Assembly: GCF_000400365.1 (NCBI RefSeq)
Contig: NZ_BAOG01000030.1
Coordinates: 1 to 64,000 of the forward strand
Length of the DNA stretch: 64,000 bases
Source: Vibrio jasicida CAIM 1864 = LMG 25398
GTDB taxonomy: Bacteria > Pseudomonadota > Gammaproteobacteria > Enterobacterales > Vibrionaceae
Direction: 5' to 3'
Below are positions 45,196-53,159 of the stretch, piece after piece (position 1 is the first letter of the stretch; every line of letters starts with the position of its first letter). Made by a program: the position numbers and the translations under genes. Under the pieces are notes generated by a model, which saw nothing but the letters and a program-made list of their open reading frames with translations, was not told the DNA's origin and made no database searches.

Positions 45196-46527
45196 ATGAC
45201 AATTTCTAAGAAGAACCTTTCTTTAGTTGCGCTATCTTGTGCGTTTGCCCTCAATGCCAATGCAGCCTCAACGCTGTTTACCAACGTCGATGTTTTCAAT
45301 GGCACGGATGAAAAGCTACTGCAAAACCAGAACGTATTGGTTGTCGATAACTTAATCAAAGAGATTTCGGCTAAACCGATAAAAACCGACAAGCAAACCA
45401 CAACGATTAATGGCGAAGGCTTAACCATGATTCCTGGCTTGATCGACATGCACTCACACATGTGTATTCAGGAAGGCATGTTGGTAGGTCGAGATGGTTA
45501 CGACCAAATGGCGATGGGTGCACGTGCTCACGTTTCCATGATGCAGTACCTCGACCAAGGCTTTACGACGGCTCGTGACGCAGGCTGTAATATTCTTGGT
45601 ATGGCAAAAGCCATCAACAATGGTTTGCTAGAAGGCCCAAGACTCTTCCCAGCAGGCGGTTTCTTGAGTCAAACAGGCGGCCACGCAGATACCGGCAGCT
45701 TCAATGATGTACCAGGACGCGTTGACGATCTCGAACGCCACGGCTTTGGCTATATCGTTGATGGTGAAACAGAGGCTCGTCGTGCTGCGCGTCAGAACCT
45801 TCGCTCGGGGGCAACTCAAATCAAGATCATGGCTGGCGGCGGCGTCGCAAGTGAGTTTGACCCAATCCATATGACGCAATTCTCCAAAGAAGAAATGGAA
45901 GCGATTGTGGGCGTAGCGGAAGACTATGGCACTTATGTCATGGCCCACGCTTATCATGACCGTTCGGTTAATCGCGCCATTGATGCTGGCGTGAAAGTTA
46001 TCGAACATAATTTCCTTATCTCTGAGGAAACTATCAAACGAATGAAAGAGAAGGGCGTAGCGCTATCTGCTCAAGCAGTGATGTCTCTTGAAGCCTTTGC
46101 AGAACCAGAAAAGATCACCTTCTTCAGTCCCGATCAAAAAGCCAAAGCGACCAAAGTAAACGAAGGCGCGAAACAGATGTTTGAGTGGGCGCGTAAATAC
46201 GACTTGTTGATTGTAACGGGCGGCGATATGTTTGGCCCGTCTTACAATACGCGCCAAGCAGACAACATGGTTTGGATGGAGAAAGTCGGATTTACCCCTT
46301 ATCAAATCATGAAGATGGGCACATCGAACGCAGCAGAAGTGCTTAGTTGGTCGGGTGGTATGAATCCATATAAATACGGAAAGCTCGGAGTTGTAGAGCC
46401 GGGGGCTTATGCCGATGTGGTGCTGGTGGATGGAAATCCTTTGCAAGACATCACAGTTCTTAACGATTACCAAGATAAATTCAAAATAATTATGAAAGAC
46501 GGCAAGATCCACAAGAACACCTTGTAG
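45196..46527 (+). CDS. exported amidohydrolase (imidazolonepropionase/prolidase-like)
   Basis: The 443-residue protein has a signal peptide (about 1-23, ending ANA) and an amidohydrolase barrel with the metal-site motifs DMHSHM, QIKIMAGGG (bridging Lys), VMAHAYHD, VIEHNF and TGGDMFGP. Such secreted enzymes hydrolyse Xaa-Pro dipeptides or related amides and lactams, but the substrate cannot be set. AGGTG precedes the ATG. A terminator and two further envelope genes follow. Confidence 0.9.
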   Translation: MTISKKNLSLVALSCAFALNANAASTLFTNVDVFNGTDEKLLQNQNVLVVDNLIKEISAKPIKTDKQTTTINGEGLTMIPGLIDMHSHMCIQEGMLVGRDGYDQMAMGARAHVSMMQYLDQGFTTARDAGCNILGMAKAINNGLLEGPRLFPAGGFLSQTGGHADTGSFNDVPGRVDDLERHGFGYIVDGETEARRAARQNLRSGATQIKIMAGGGVASEFDPIHMTQFSKEEMEAIVGVAEDYGTYVMAHAYHDRSVNRAIDAGVKVIEHNFLISEETIKRMKEKGVALSAQAVMSLEAFAEPEKITFFSPDQKAKATKVNEGAKQMFEWARKYDLLIVTGGDMFGPSYNTRQADNMVWMEKVGFTPYQIMKMGTSNAAEVLSWSGGMNPYKYGKLGVVEPGAYADVVLVDGNPLQDITVLNDYQDKFKIIMKDGKIHKNTL

Positions 46528-46543
46528 TAAACTCTTTCGACTA

Positions 46544-46576
46544 TTTGGGGACGAAGGCTGTCCCCAAATTTTCTCT
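46544..46576 (+). terminator. terminator after the amidohydrolase gene
   Basis: TTTGGGGAC and GTCCCCAAA arms are followed by TTTTCTCT, a rho-independent terminator. Confidence 0.82.
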
Positions 46577-46605
46577 AAAAGACAAAGAACGATTCAAGGG
46601 AACGT

Positions 46606-47238
46606 ATGAAGAAGTACCTATTAGCTGGCTTAGTTTTGCTGGCTTCATCAAATGTATCCGCCGACCAACTTAGTTGGCAGCAATTATTGCCAGTCAATGT
46701 TCCTCAAATTGAAGACCCATTTGTAAAACTTACCGATCAACAGCTTTTCGAACTTGGTTCTCTTGCAAGATACCGCGATTCTCAAAATCTTAATGAGCAA
46801 CAGAAGCAAACCATGAAAGAGTTAGAGGACAGTTTAAAAGCTGACGACTTAGACATTGAATGGTTGTTCAAAAAGCGAAACGAAATTACTGAACATCGTC
46901 GTATGTTGGCATCAATGCCAAACGCAACACTTACCGAAGATACTTATGAAATTCCAGGCTTTGTAACGCCAGTAGAATTTAACAATGACGTTGTCACAAA
47001 ATTCTTCCTTGTTCCAACCATGGGCGCATGTATCCATACACCACCACCTCCAGCAAACCAGATTGTGTTGGTTGATTACCCGAAAGGTTTGAAACTGACT
47101 TCTCTTTACGAACCAATTTGGGTGAAAGGGGATCTGCACGTGAAAAAGACCAAAGCAGACGTTTCATACTCTGATGGTGCTGCGAACGTAGAAACTATCT
47201 ACCAAATGGACGAGGTTTCTATCCGACCTTACCAATAA
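46606..47238 (+). CDS. periplasmic DUF3299 protein
   Basis: The 210-residue protein has a signal peptide (about 1-19, ending VSA). The C-terminal half matches DUF3299, with YEIPGFVTPVEF, FFLVPTMGACIHTPPPPANQ and PIWVKGDLHV. The CIHTPPPP segment is the family signature; its function is unknown, though related genes often sit beside exporter components. AAGGGAAC precedes the ATG. Confidence 0.85.
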   Translation: MKKYLLAGLVLLASSNVSADQLSWQQLLPVNVPQIEDPFVKLTDQQLFELGSLARYRDSQNLNEQQKQTMKELEDSLKADDLDIEWLFKKRNEITEHRRMLASMPNATLTEDTYEIPGFVTPVEFNNDVVTKFFLVPTMGACIHTPPPPANQIVLVDYPKGLKLTSLYEPIWVKGDLHVKKTKADVSYSDGAANVETIYQMDEVSIRPYQ

Positions 47239-47349
47239 GAGTCTATTATCGAAATGACATAAAGCAGTGAGCTGTCGCTTAATGGCAATTTTCAAAACTC
47301 TGAATCATTAAAATCTCTTTCTAGAAATCAATTTAATGAGAACCCAGAC

Positions 47350-48576
47350 ATGAAAGTAACTGTTCCCAAGCTTAGTTTTATCGCTCTTTCACTTGTAATG
47401 GCGTCATCGGTAAACGCGGCGAACTTTGGTAGCCCTGATACGGTAGACAATACTATTGCAGAAAATGCTCGAGAAAAACGCTCATGGCGTGAGTCATTAG
47501 CTGAAGAACACAATGTTACTTTCGGTCTGGATTATCAATTCCTTGGACTAACGGCCTCAACCCCTCAAAGTGGTGGTGAAGATACGGCAAGTGCTGGTGT
47601 TGCTCGCTTTTATGGTAGCTGGGATCTGATCGGTCTTGATTCTGGCAATACAGGCGGTCTGGTTTGGAAAGTCGAACATCGCCATGCTTACAACGATTTG
47701 TCACCAAAAGAGTTCAGCTTTATCGGAAATGGGCTTGGTTATGCAGGCATGATTGGTCCAGCATACAGCGATCAAGGAGCTCGTCTAACCAACCTATACT
47801 GGAAACAAAAACTGAATGATGGCAAAACTTCCTTCATGGTGGGTTTCCTAGATACGACTGACTACGTTGATGCCTATGCATTGGCAAGCCCTTGGACCGG
47901 ATTTACTAACCTTGCATTCAGCACTGGTGGAGGCTCGATTGGTCTACCGGATGATGGGATTCTCGGCTTAGCCGTGGGACACATGCTGACTGATAACTTC
48001 TATATGGTTGCAGGTGTCGCAGATGGTAAAGGGCGTTCAGATGAGCCATTTGATGGCTTCGATACCTTATTCAACGATCATAAATTGTTTACCACGTTCG
48101 AGCTAGGTTGGACGGCGTCACAAGACCAAATCTATACCGATAATGTTCACCTAACGGCTTGGCATTTAGATGGCGACACGCAACATAACCTAACGAATAA
48201 AGACAGCGGACAGGGTATTAACTTTTCAGCAAGCTACTTTGCTACAGAGCAATTAATGCCATTTGTTCGTGGTGGCTTTTCGGAAGGTGATGTGGCGCTT
48301 TATGATCGCTCCCTAACGGTGGGGATTGGTTACTTTGGTTTAGGTAAACCAACCAACAACCTCGGCTTCGCGGTTAACTGGAGTCATGTTAACGATAACC
48401 TAGAGCAAGCCTATGGTGTCGATGACTCTGAACAGTTCACTGCCGAGCTTTACTACAACATGCAGTTAAACGACTACATTCAAATTACCCCTGATATTCA
48501 ATACATCAAAGACCCAGCATTTTCGAACAAAAGCAGCACTTGGGTATTAGGTCTTCGCGCGAGAATATTCATCTAG
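47350..48576 (+). CDS. OprB-family carbohydrate-selective porin
   Basis: The 408-residue protein has a signal peptide (about 1-23, ending VNA) and a long beta-barrel of the OprB type (WKVEHRHAYNDLSP, GPAYSDQGARLTNLYWKQ, ITPDIQYIKDP, and a last strand ending in aromatic/Ile residues). OprB porins pass sugars. It follows the amidohydrolase and DUF3299 genes, suggesting uptake of the amidohydrolase product or its precursor. An A/T hairpin terminator follows. Confidence 0.88.
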   Translation: MKVTVPKLSFIALSLVMASSVNAANFGSPDTVDNTIAENAREKRSWRESLAEEHNVTFGLDYQFLGLTASTPQSGGEDTASAGVARFYGSWDLIGLDSGNTGGLVWKVEHRHAYNDLSPKEFSFIGNGLGYAGMIGPAYSDQGARLTNLYWKQKLNDGKTSFMVGFLDTTDYVDAYALASPWTGFTNLAFSTGGGSIGLPDDGILGLAVGHMLTDNFYMVAGVADGKGRSDEPFDGFDTLFNDHKLFTTFELGWTASQDQIYTDNVHLTAWHLDGDTQHNLTNKDSGQGINFSASYFATEQLMPFVRGGFSEGDVALYDRSLTVGIGYFGLGKPTNNLGFAVNWSHVNDNLEQAYGVDDSEQFTAELYYNMQLNDYIQITPDIQYIKDPAFSNKSSTWVLGLRARIFI

Positions 48577-48603
48577 ATGATTATGTTTATTTGCCTTACC
48601 AAG

Positions 48604-48640
48604 AATAACTGTATATAAATACAGTTATTCTTGTTTTGGG
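48604..48640 (+). terminator. terminator after the porin gene
   Basis: AATAACTGTAT and ATACAGTTATT form an 11-bp perfect stem with a 4-base loop, followed by CTTGTTTT. Confidence 0.8.
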
Positions 48641-48675
48641 TTAATTTTGCTATTGCGAAGAGAAAGGGAAAGGCA

Positions 48676-48894
48676 ATGAACATCGCGTTAAGAGACAAAA
48701 TCATTCAGGTGTGTAAGAAGAAAATAGAGCAGAAAGGCGACAATGTTGGTGTGTCCTTTTATGCCTTTTTCGCCAATAAGAATGACAATCCTGAGTTATT
48801 GATGGAAGCGGCGACTTGGTGGATTCAAACTCATCAACTCGATCACTTCGAAAAAGCGACCAAGATTATTCAATTAGTCGAATCCGAGATGTAG
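48676..48894 (+). CDS. small conserved-looking protein of unknown function
   Basis: The 72-residue soluble protein starts MNIALRDKIIQVCKKK and contains a helical segment (PELLMEAATWWIQTHQLDHFEKA). ATG 48676 follows AAAGG and is preferred to an upstream frame opening at 48631. I do not recognise its role; it may belong to a small DUF family of vibrios. It is a monocistronic gene between two terminators. Confidence 0.7.
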   Translation: MNIALRDKIIQVCKKKIEQKGDNVGVSFYAFFANKNDNPELLMEAATWWIQTHQLDHFEKATKIIQLVESEM

Positions 48895-48927
48895 AAAGGG
48901 GCACATTACGTGCCCCTTTTTCATTTT
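48895..48927. terminator. terminator between the small gene and the reductase gene
   Basis: AAAGGGGCAC and GTGCCCCTTT arms around ATTAC are followed by TTCATTTT; it serves the small gene and, from the other side, the convergent reductase gene. Confidence 0.85.
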
Positions 48928-48960
48928 CAGCCCTAAACCTTAGATTTTTAGAATCAGCGA

Positions 48961-50664
48961 TTAAGCTTGTGCGAACTTATAAGTACGGTAACCGCCAAGT
49001 AGGTTACGTGCTTTAAACCCTGAGTTGACCAGTTGACGATAAGCGACGTTACCGCGCAAACCGACCTGACAATAAATCACGATCTCTTTGTCTTTCGGCA
49101 GTTCATTCATACGTTGGCGAAGCTGGTCGACAGGAATATTAATCGCGCCTTTAATGAAGCCTACAGATTCCAATTCTCCCGGATTACGAACATCAAGCAG
49201 CACCTGGTTTTCTGACAAGTTGTCAATCTCATCAAAATGAATCGCTGTTGCGTCACCTTTAATGATGTTGTTCGCAACGAACGCCGCTTGGTTAATCACA
49301 TCTTTCGCTGAGCCATAAGGTGGCGCGTAAGTTAGCTCAAGGTGTTGCAGCTGTTCTACCGTCATACCAGCACGCTGCGCAACTGCCATTACGTCGATAC
49401 GTTTATCAACGCCGTCTTTACCTACTGCTTGCGCACCTAAAATCTTTCCGGTTAATGGATCAAACAGCATTTTGAACGACACAGTTTCTGCGCCAGGGTA
49501 GTAACTCGCGTGGCTAGCTGTGTGGACATACACTTTTTCATAAGCGATGTTTTCACGTTTAAGCTGCTTCTCGTTTTTACCAGTAGAAGCAACGGCTAAA
49601 TCAAAGATCTTACAGATCGCCGTGCCTTGTGTACCTTGATAAGTTTCTTGGCGGCCAAGCATGTTGTCTGCTGCCATACGACCTTGACGGTTTGCCGGAC
49701 CTGCCAACGGAACAAGTGTTTGTTCGCCAGTGACAAAGTCTTTCTCTTCAACCGCATCACCAACGGCATAAATAGAAGGATCGCTGCTCTGCATATACTC
49801 GTTGGTGTAAATACCGCCTAGCGCACCAATTTGAAGACCGGCTTCTTGTGCAAGTTTTGTCTCAGGGCGAACACCGATCGCCATGATTAGGATATCGGTA
49901 TCAAGTTGGTCACCATTGTTTAGAGACAGTGTCAGCTTTCCTTGAAGGTGTTGGTGTGTGTCATCTTCACCCGCTTCGTTGTTAGCGACAGATTGGTTCG
50001 CAATATATTCAACAGAAGATAGAGCAACGCCTAAGCGCAGGTCGATGCCTTTCTCACGAATTTCTGCATGAGCAAAACCAGCCATTTCTCGGTCAACGGG
50101 CGTCATCACTTGATCCGCCATTTCAACCAATGTGGTTTTTACGCCAAGCTGGTGGAAGGCTTCCATCATTTCCAAACCGATAAAACCACCACCAACGACT
50201 GTAGCATGTTCCACTTTGTTGGTTTCGATCGTCTTAATGATGCGATCCATATCTGGAATATTGCGCAGCGAGTGCGTTAACGGGTTATCAATACCCGGAA
50301 TAGGCGGCACTACTGGACCTGCACCAGGGCTGAGTAGAAGAAAGTCGTAGCTCTCTTGGTATTCAGAGCCATCAAGCAGGTTGTTAACCGTAACCGTTTT
50401 GTCTTGGCGGTTAATAGAAACCACTTCGTTCATCACACGAACATCAACATTGAAACGCGCTAAGAAGCTCTCAGGTGTTTGAAGAAGCAATTTGCTGCGT
50501 TCTTGAATATCGCCACCAATGTGGTACGGCAAGCCACAGTTTGCAAATGACACAAATGGACCGCGTTCAAACATAATGATTTCTGCGTCTTCACTAAGAC
50601 GACGAGCGCGAGCTGCTGCAGATGCACCGCCAGCAACACCACCAATAATCACGATTTTGCTCAT
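48961..50664 (-). CDS. CoA-disulfide/persulfide reductase fused to rhodanese
   Basis: The 567-residue flavoenzyme has an FAD-binding GGVAGGASAAARARR start, the redox-active single Cys43 in FANCGLPYH, an NAD-binding GGGFIGLEMMEA and a dimerisation domain (about 330-450). A C-terminal rhodanese domain (about 465-560) carries the persulfide cysteine in YCQVGLRG. This fusion (CoADR-Rhod/Npsr type) reduces CoA disulphides or persulphides with NAD(P)H. It is divergent from a BigR/YgaV-type sensor and sulphur-transport genes. Confidence 0.92.
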   Translation of the reverse strand: MSKIVIIGGVAGGASAAARARRLSEDAEIIMFERGPFVSFANCGLPYHIGGDIQERSKLLLQTPESFLARFNVDVRVMNEVVSINRQDKTVTVNNLLDGSEYQESYDFLLLSPGAGPVVPPIPGIDNPLTHSLRNIPDMDRIIKTIETNKVEHATVVGGGFIGLEMMEAFHQLGVKTTLVEMADQVMTPVDREMAGFAHAEIREKGIDLRLGVALSSVEYIANQSVANNEAGEDDTHQHLQGKLTLSLNNGDQLDTDILIMAIGVRPETKLAQEAGLQIGALGGIYTNEYMQSSDPSIYAVGDAVEEKDFVTGEQTLVPLAGPANRQGRMAADNMLGRQETYQGTQGTAICKIFDLAVASTGKNEKQLKRENIAYEKVYVHTASHASYYPGAETVSFKMLFDPLTGKILGAQAVGKDGVDKRIDVMAVAQRAGMTVEQLQHLELTYAPPYGSAKDVINQAAFVANNIIKGDATAIHFDEIDNLSENQVLLDVRNPGELESVGFIKGAINIPVDQLRQRMNELPKDKEIVIYCQVGLRGNVAYRQLVNSGFKARNLLGGYRTYKFAQA

Positions 50665-50724
50665 GGATTTCTCCTACTGAATGATCGAAAACGCCTACAC
50701 CTTACTTAAATGAATTAGCTGTGT

Positions 50725-50778
50725 CTAATGTTAATTTGGCTACATTAGCATTGACTTAATAATATTAATTAGTAATAT
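50725..50778. promoter_or_regulatory. paired inverted repeats between the reductase and bigR-like genes
   Basis: CTAATGT/ACATTAG (50725-50748, 10-base spacer) and ATATTA/TAATAT (50762-50778, 5-base spacer) lie in the shared promoter region. The AT-rich second repeat suits an ArsR-family dimer such as BigR. The assignment is inferred from position and symmetry. Confidence 0.55.
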
Positions 50779-50815
50779 CTAATAAAACTTAACGTATTGA
50801 TGAAGGGACATAAGA

Positions 50816-51109
50816 ATGGGCGACAGTATGCTACAAAGCGCGACTGAAGCGAGTGAGCTACTTAAAATTATGGCTCATCCAGAGCGCTTAATCGTGATGT
50901 GCAAGCTGATTGAAGGCGAAAAAGGAGTCGGTGAACTGTTTGAAGGCTCAACATTAAGCCAATCAGCCTTTTCACAACACCTCACCGTATTGAGAAAACA
51001 CGACATCATCAAAGCTCGTAAGGTATCTCAGCAGGTATTTTATTCGATTTCTGATGGGAGAGTCGCTCCGCTGATCGAAGCGTTTAACCAAGTTTTCTGT
51101 AAGCAATAA
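50816..51109 (+). CDS. ArsR-family regulator, BigR/SqrR/YgaV persulfide-sensor type
   Basis: The 97-residue winged helix-turn-helix repressor (SQSAFSQHLTVLRKHDIIKARK as recognition region) has two cysteines, Cys29 in VMCKL and Cys95 near the end. This matches the pair that forms a tetrasulphide link in BigR, SqrR and YgaV when sulfane sulphur is high. AAGGGA precedes the ATG. Neighbours on both sides handle sulphur, supporting the assignment. Not one of the metal-binding ArsR types: the usual metal motifs are absent. Confidence 0.85.
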   Translation: MGDSMLQSATEASELLKIMAHPERLIVMCKLIEGEKGVGELFEGSTLSQSAFSQHLTVLRKHDIIKARKVSQQVFYSISDGRVAPLIEAFNQVFCKQ

Positions 51110-51134
51110 TTCAGACTTTATATTGGTGGTTGTT

Positions 51135-51536
51135 ATGTTTGAAGTTCCTTGGATGTCGCTTTTAGGCGGCGTCACGGTTGGCGCATCAGCGGTAATATTG
51201 ATGCTATTCACAGGTAAGACAGCGGGAATCAGCGGGATCTTAAATGGCGCGATTGAGAATGCAGACCGCGTTTGGCGAATTGTCTTCTTAATTGCGATGG
51301 CATTGGGCGGTGTGATTGCTGTTTATGCCCTTGGCGGGCATGTACCAACTGAGTACAGCAGTTCTCTTATCTTAGTTGTCGTTGCAGGTTTACTTGTTGG
51401 GGTCGGTACCCGTATCGGTAATGGTTGTACGAGTGGTCATGGTATTTGCGGAATGGGGCGTTTCTCTGTCCGTTCTGTTGTCGCGACTTGTACTTTTATG
51501 GCGACAGCCATGCTAACCGTCTTGCTAGTATCGTGA
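51135..51536 (+). CDS. YeeE/YedE-family sulphur transporter, N-terminal half
   Basis: The 133-residue membrane protein has four hydrophobic segments and the family signature GNGCTSGHGICGMGR, whose cysteines take part in thiosulphate or sulphide transport in YeeE. It is the first half of a transporter that is one chain in many bacteria. The next gene encodes the second half 14 bases later. Start MFEVPWM at 51135 is chosen over the upstream TTG/GTG codons. Confidence 0.85.
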   Translation: MFEVPWMSLLGGVTVGASAVILMLFTGKTAGISGILNGAIENADRVWRIVFLIAMALGGVIAVYALGGHVPTEYSSSLILVVVAGLLVGVGTRIGNGCTSGHGICGMGRFSVRSVVATCTFMATAMLTVLLVS

Positions 51537-51550
51537 GGAATAGTGTCGTT

Positions 51551-51991
51551 ATGAAAACTGACGTAATGAAAAATGTTAAACAAATTTCCATTGTCGCATT
51601 TTCTGGTGCGCTTTTCGGTATGGGTATGGTGATTTCCGGTATGGCTGATCCGGCAAAAGTGACCGGTTTCCTAGATATTACCGGCGCATGGGACCCAAGC
51701 TTAGTCTTCGTTATGGGCGGAGCACTTGCGGTGTTCGTTCCTGCTTATCTTTTATTAATAAAGCCAAGAAGCGAATCTGTGTTTGGTGATGAGATTTTAT
51801 GTCCAACTTCTAAAACGATAGACAAAAAGCTAGTTGGTGGTGCAGCACTGTTTGGTATTGGTTGGGGCTTACTGGGTGTGTGTCCTGGTCCTGCGGTTGC
51901 CAGCCTTTTCACTGGCAACATACAAGTTCTGCTCTTTATAGCGGCAATGTTGGTTGGGTCATTCACCGCTAAAAGAGTGGTTCGTCATTAA
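51551..51991 (+). CDS. YeeE/YedE-family sulphur transporter, C-terminal half
   Basis: The 146-residue membrane protein has four hydrophobic segments and the second family signature GIGWGLLGVCPGPA. Together with the preceding gene it forms a split YeeE/YedE transporter, likely importing thiosulphate or a sulphur compound. GAGGAA precedes ATG 51551; the frame also opens further upstream inside the previous gene. Its stop overlaps the convergent nuclease gene's stop by 4 bases. Confidence 0.85.
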   Translation: MKTDVMKNVKQISIVAFSGALFGMGMVISGMADPAKVTGFLDITGAWDPSLVFVMGGALAVFVPAYLLLIKPRSESVFGDEILCPTSKTIDKKLVGGAALFGIGWGLLGVCPGPAVASLFTGNIQVLLFIAAMLVGSFTAKRVVRH

Positions 51992-52851
51992 AAAGAGAGC
52001 GTCGTAGACACCGGGCAATGGTCACTCAGTTTGTAGTCGAGTACATCTTGTGTTTTGAAAACGGTTTGAACACCAGACGACGCCTTTAAATCACCACTCA
52101 CAATAATGTGGTCTATCACCGAGCGGAATTGGTGGGTTTTATTCGGATTACGATTAGAACGCACCTTACATTCCGCTTTGGTATTTTTGGTCACTAACTT
52201 AGCATCGGTATTGTCCGATAGCACGTCCCATAACCAATCTCCTCGATAACCCAAATTGTGGTTAAAGTCGCCAAGCACCACATAGTGTTGTTTGTTGTCC
52301 TCGCGCGCTTTTATCCACTTTGCTAGTGCCTGTCCTTGCTGTTTCACTATCTTACAATCGCGGTTATTGCGATACGCGCCACTACAACCCGCTTTTAGAT
52401 GTACAGAGAGTAGGTGAGTTTCGTTGTCTTGGTTAGGATTCAAAACAAGGTAGCTGGCGAAGCGGAGCTTGCTGTTGCCTCGTGTGATAGAAAAGTCAGG
52501 CTTGTCCAATACGTTTACGCCATTGCGTACCGCGAAACCTGTGTACTGGTTGGTATCGTTGAACTGAAGATGTCGATTAGAAGTGCTCGCACGATCAGAC
52601 AAATAAATAGTGAAGTCATTACCAACCGTTTTTTGGATTGCAGCTGCACTTTCGACTTCTTGAAAAGCGAGAATATCAACTTGTGTGTTATCCACATAGT
52701 GGGCCAGTTTTTCAAAATCTTGTGGTGTTCTCGAAACTTTACCACCACTTATAGATAACCATTCTATATTCCAGCTGGTTAAGTTGACGGAATTTTGAGC
52801 AAATGAAAAAGAACTAAAAAGTAATATCGTCGTAACAAAAAGTGATCGCAT
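51988..52851 (-). CDS. exported endonuclease/exonuclease/phosphatase-family enzyme
   Basis: The 287-residue protein has a signal peptide (about 1-18, ending FA) and the EEP fold: LTSWNIEWL, the catalytic Glu in LAFQEVES, HLKAGC, VLGDFNHN and the terminal SDHCPVS. Such enzymes cleave nucleic acids or phosphodiesters; export suggests action on extracellular DNA or lipids, but no substrate is known. AGGAG lies about 14 bases before the start. Confidence 0.87.
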   Translation of the reverse strand: MRSLFVTTILLFSSFSFAQNSVNLTSWNIEWLSISGGKVSRTPQDFEKLAHYVDNTQVDILAFQEVESAAAIQKTVGNDFTIYLSDRASTSNRHLQFNDTNQYTGFAVRNGVNVLDKPDFSITRGNSKLRFASYLVLNPNQDNETHLLSVHLKAGCSGAYRNNRDCKIVKQQGQALAKWIKAREDNKQHYVVLGDFNHNLGYRGDWLWDVLSDNTDAKLVTKNTKAECKVRSNRNPNKTHQFRSVIDHIIVSGDLKASSGVQTVFKTQDVLDYKLSDHCPVSTTLSF

Positions 52852-53024
52852 TTTGGTCTATCGCACTCCTATCTTTTAGCGCATTCCTTTCCATCCTTTA
52901 TCCTATAAGACCTCTAAAAAAAGCAAGTGGATTTCGCTCCAATTTTGCAATTTTCACAGTTTTCTTCGCAACTGAGATCAACGCCAATAAGATCGATTTG
53001 TTCTTGTTCGCTACCCATTTTTTA

Positions 53025-53038
53025 TTGATCAAAATCAA
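53025..53038. promoter_or_regulatory. perfect FNR site upstream of nrdD
   Basis: TTGATCAAAATCAA matches the FNR consensus TTGATNNNNATCAA at every specified base. It lies 122 bases before nrdD and fits anaerobic activation. Confidence 0.88.
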
Positions 53039-53069
53039 TGTTTTCAATTGGTGCTTCTCGTTAAATACG

Positions 53070-53116
53070 CCACAATATATTGTGTCATCAGAATAAGAAA
53101 TAACCCCATATAGTGT
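53070..53116. promoter_or_regulatory. two NrdR-like boxes upstream of nrdD
   Basis: CCACAATATATTGTGT (53070-53085) is a near-perfect NrdR box with a CACAATATATTGTG palindrome. A weaker box ending ATATAGTGT lies at 53101-53116, exactly 31 bp further, three helical turns. Tandem NrdR boxes spaced 31-32 bp are the known architecture in ribonucleotide reductase promoters. Confidence 0.8.
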
Positions 53117-53159
53117 ATTTGTGGATAAGTCTGTGAGTATTTTGGGGTAAGGAGAAAAA

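Noticed and set aside
48604..48629. Long A/T inverted repeat considered as an operator
   Set aside because: It follows the porin stop and is trailed by a T-rich tract, so a terminator is the simpler reading.
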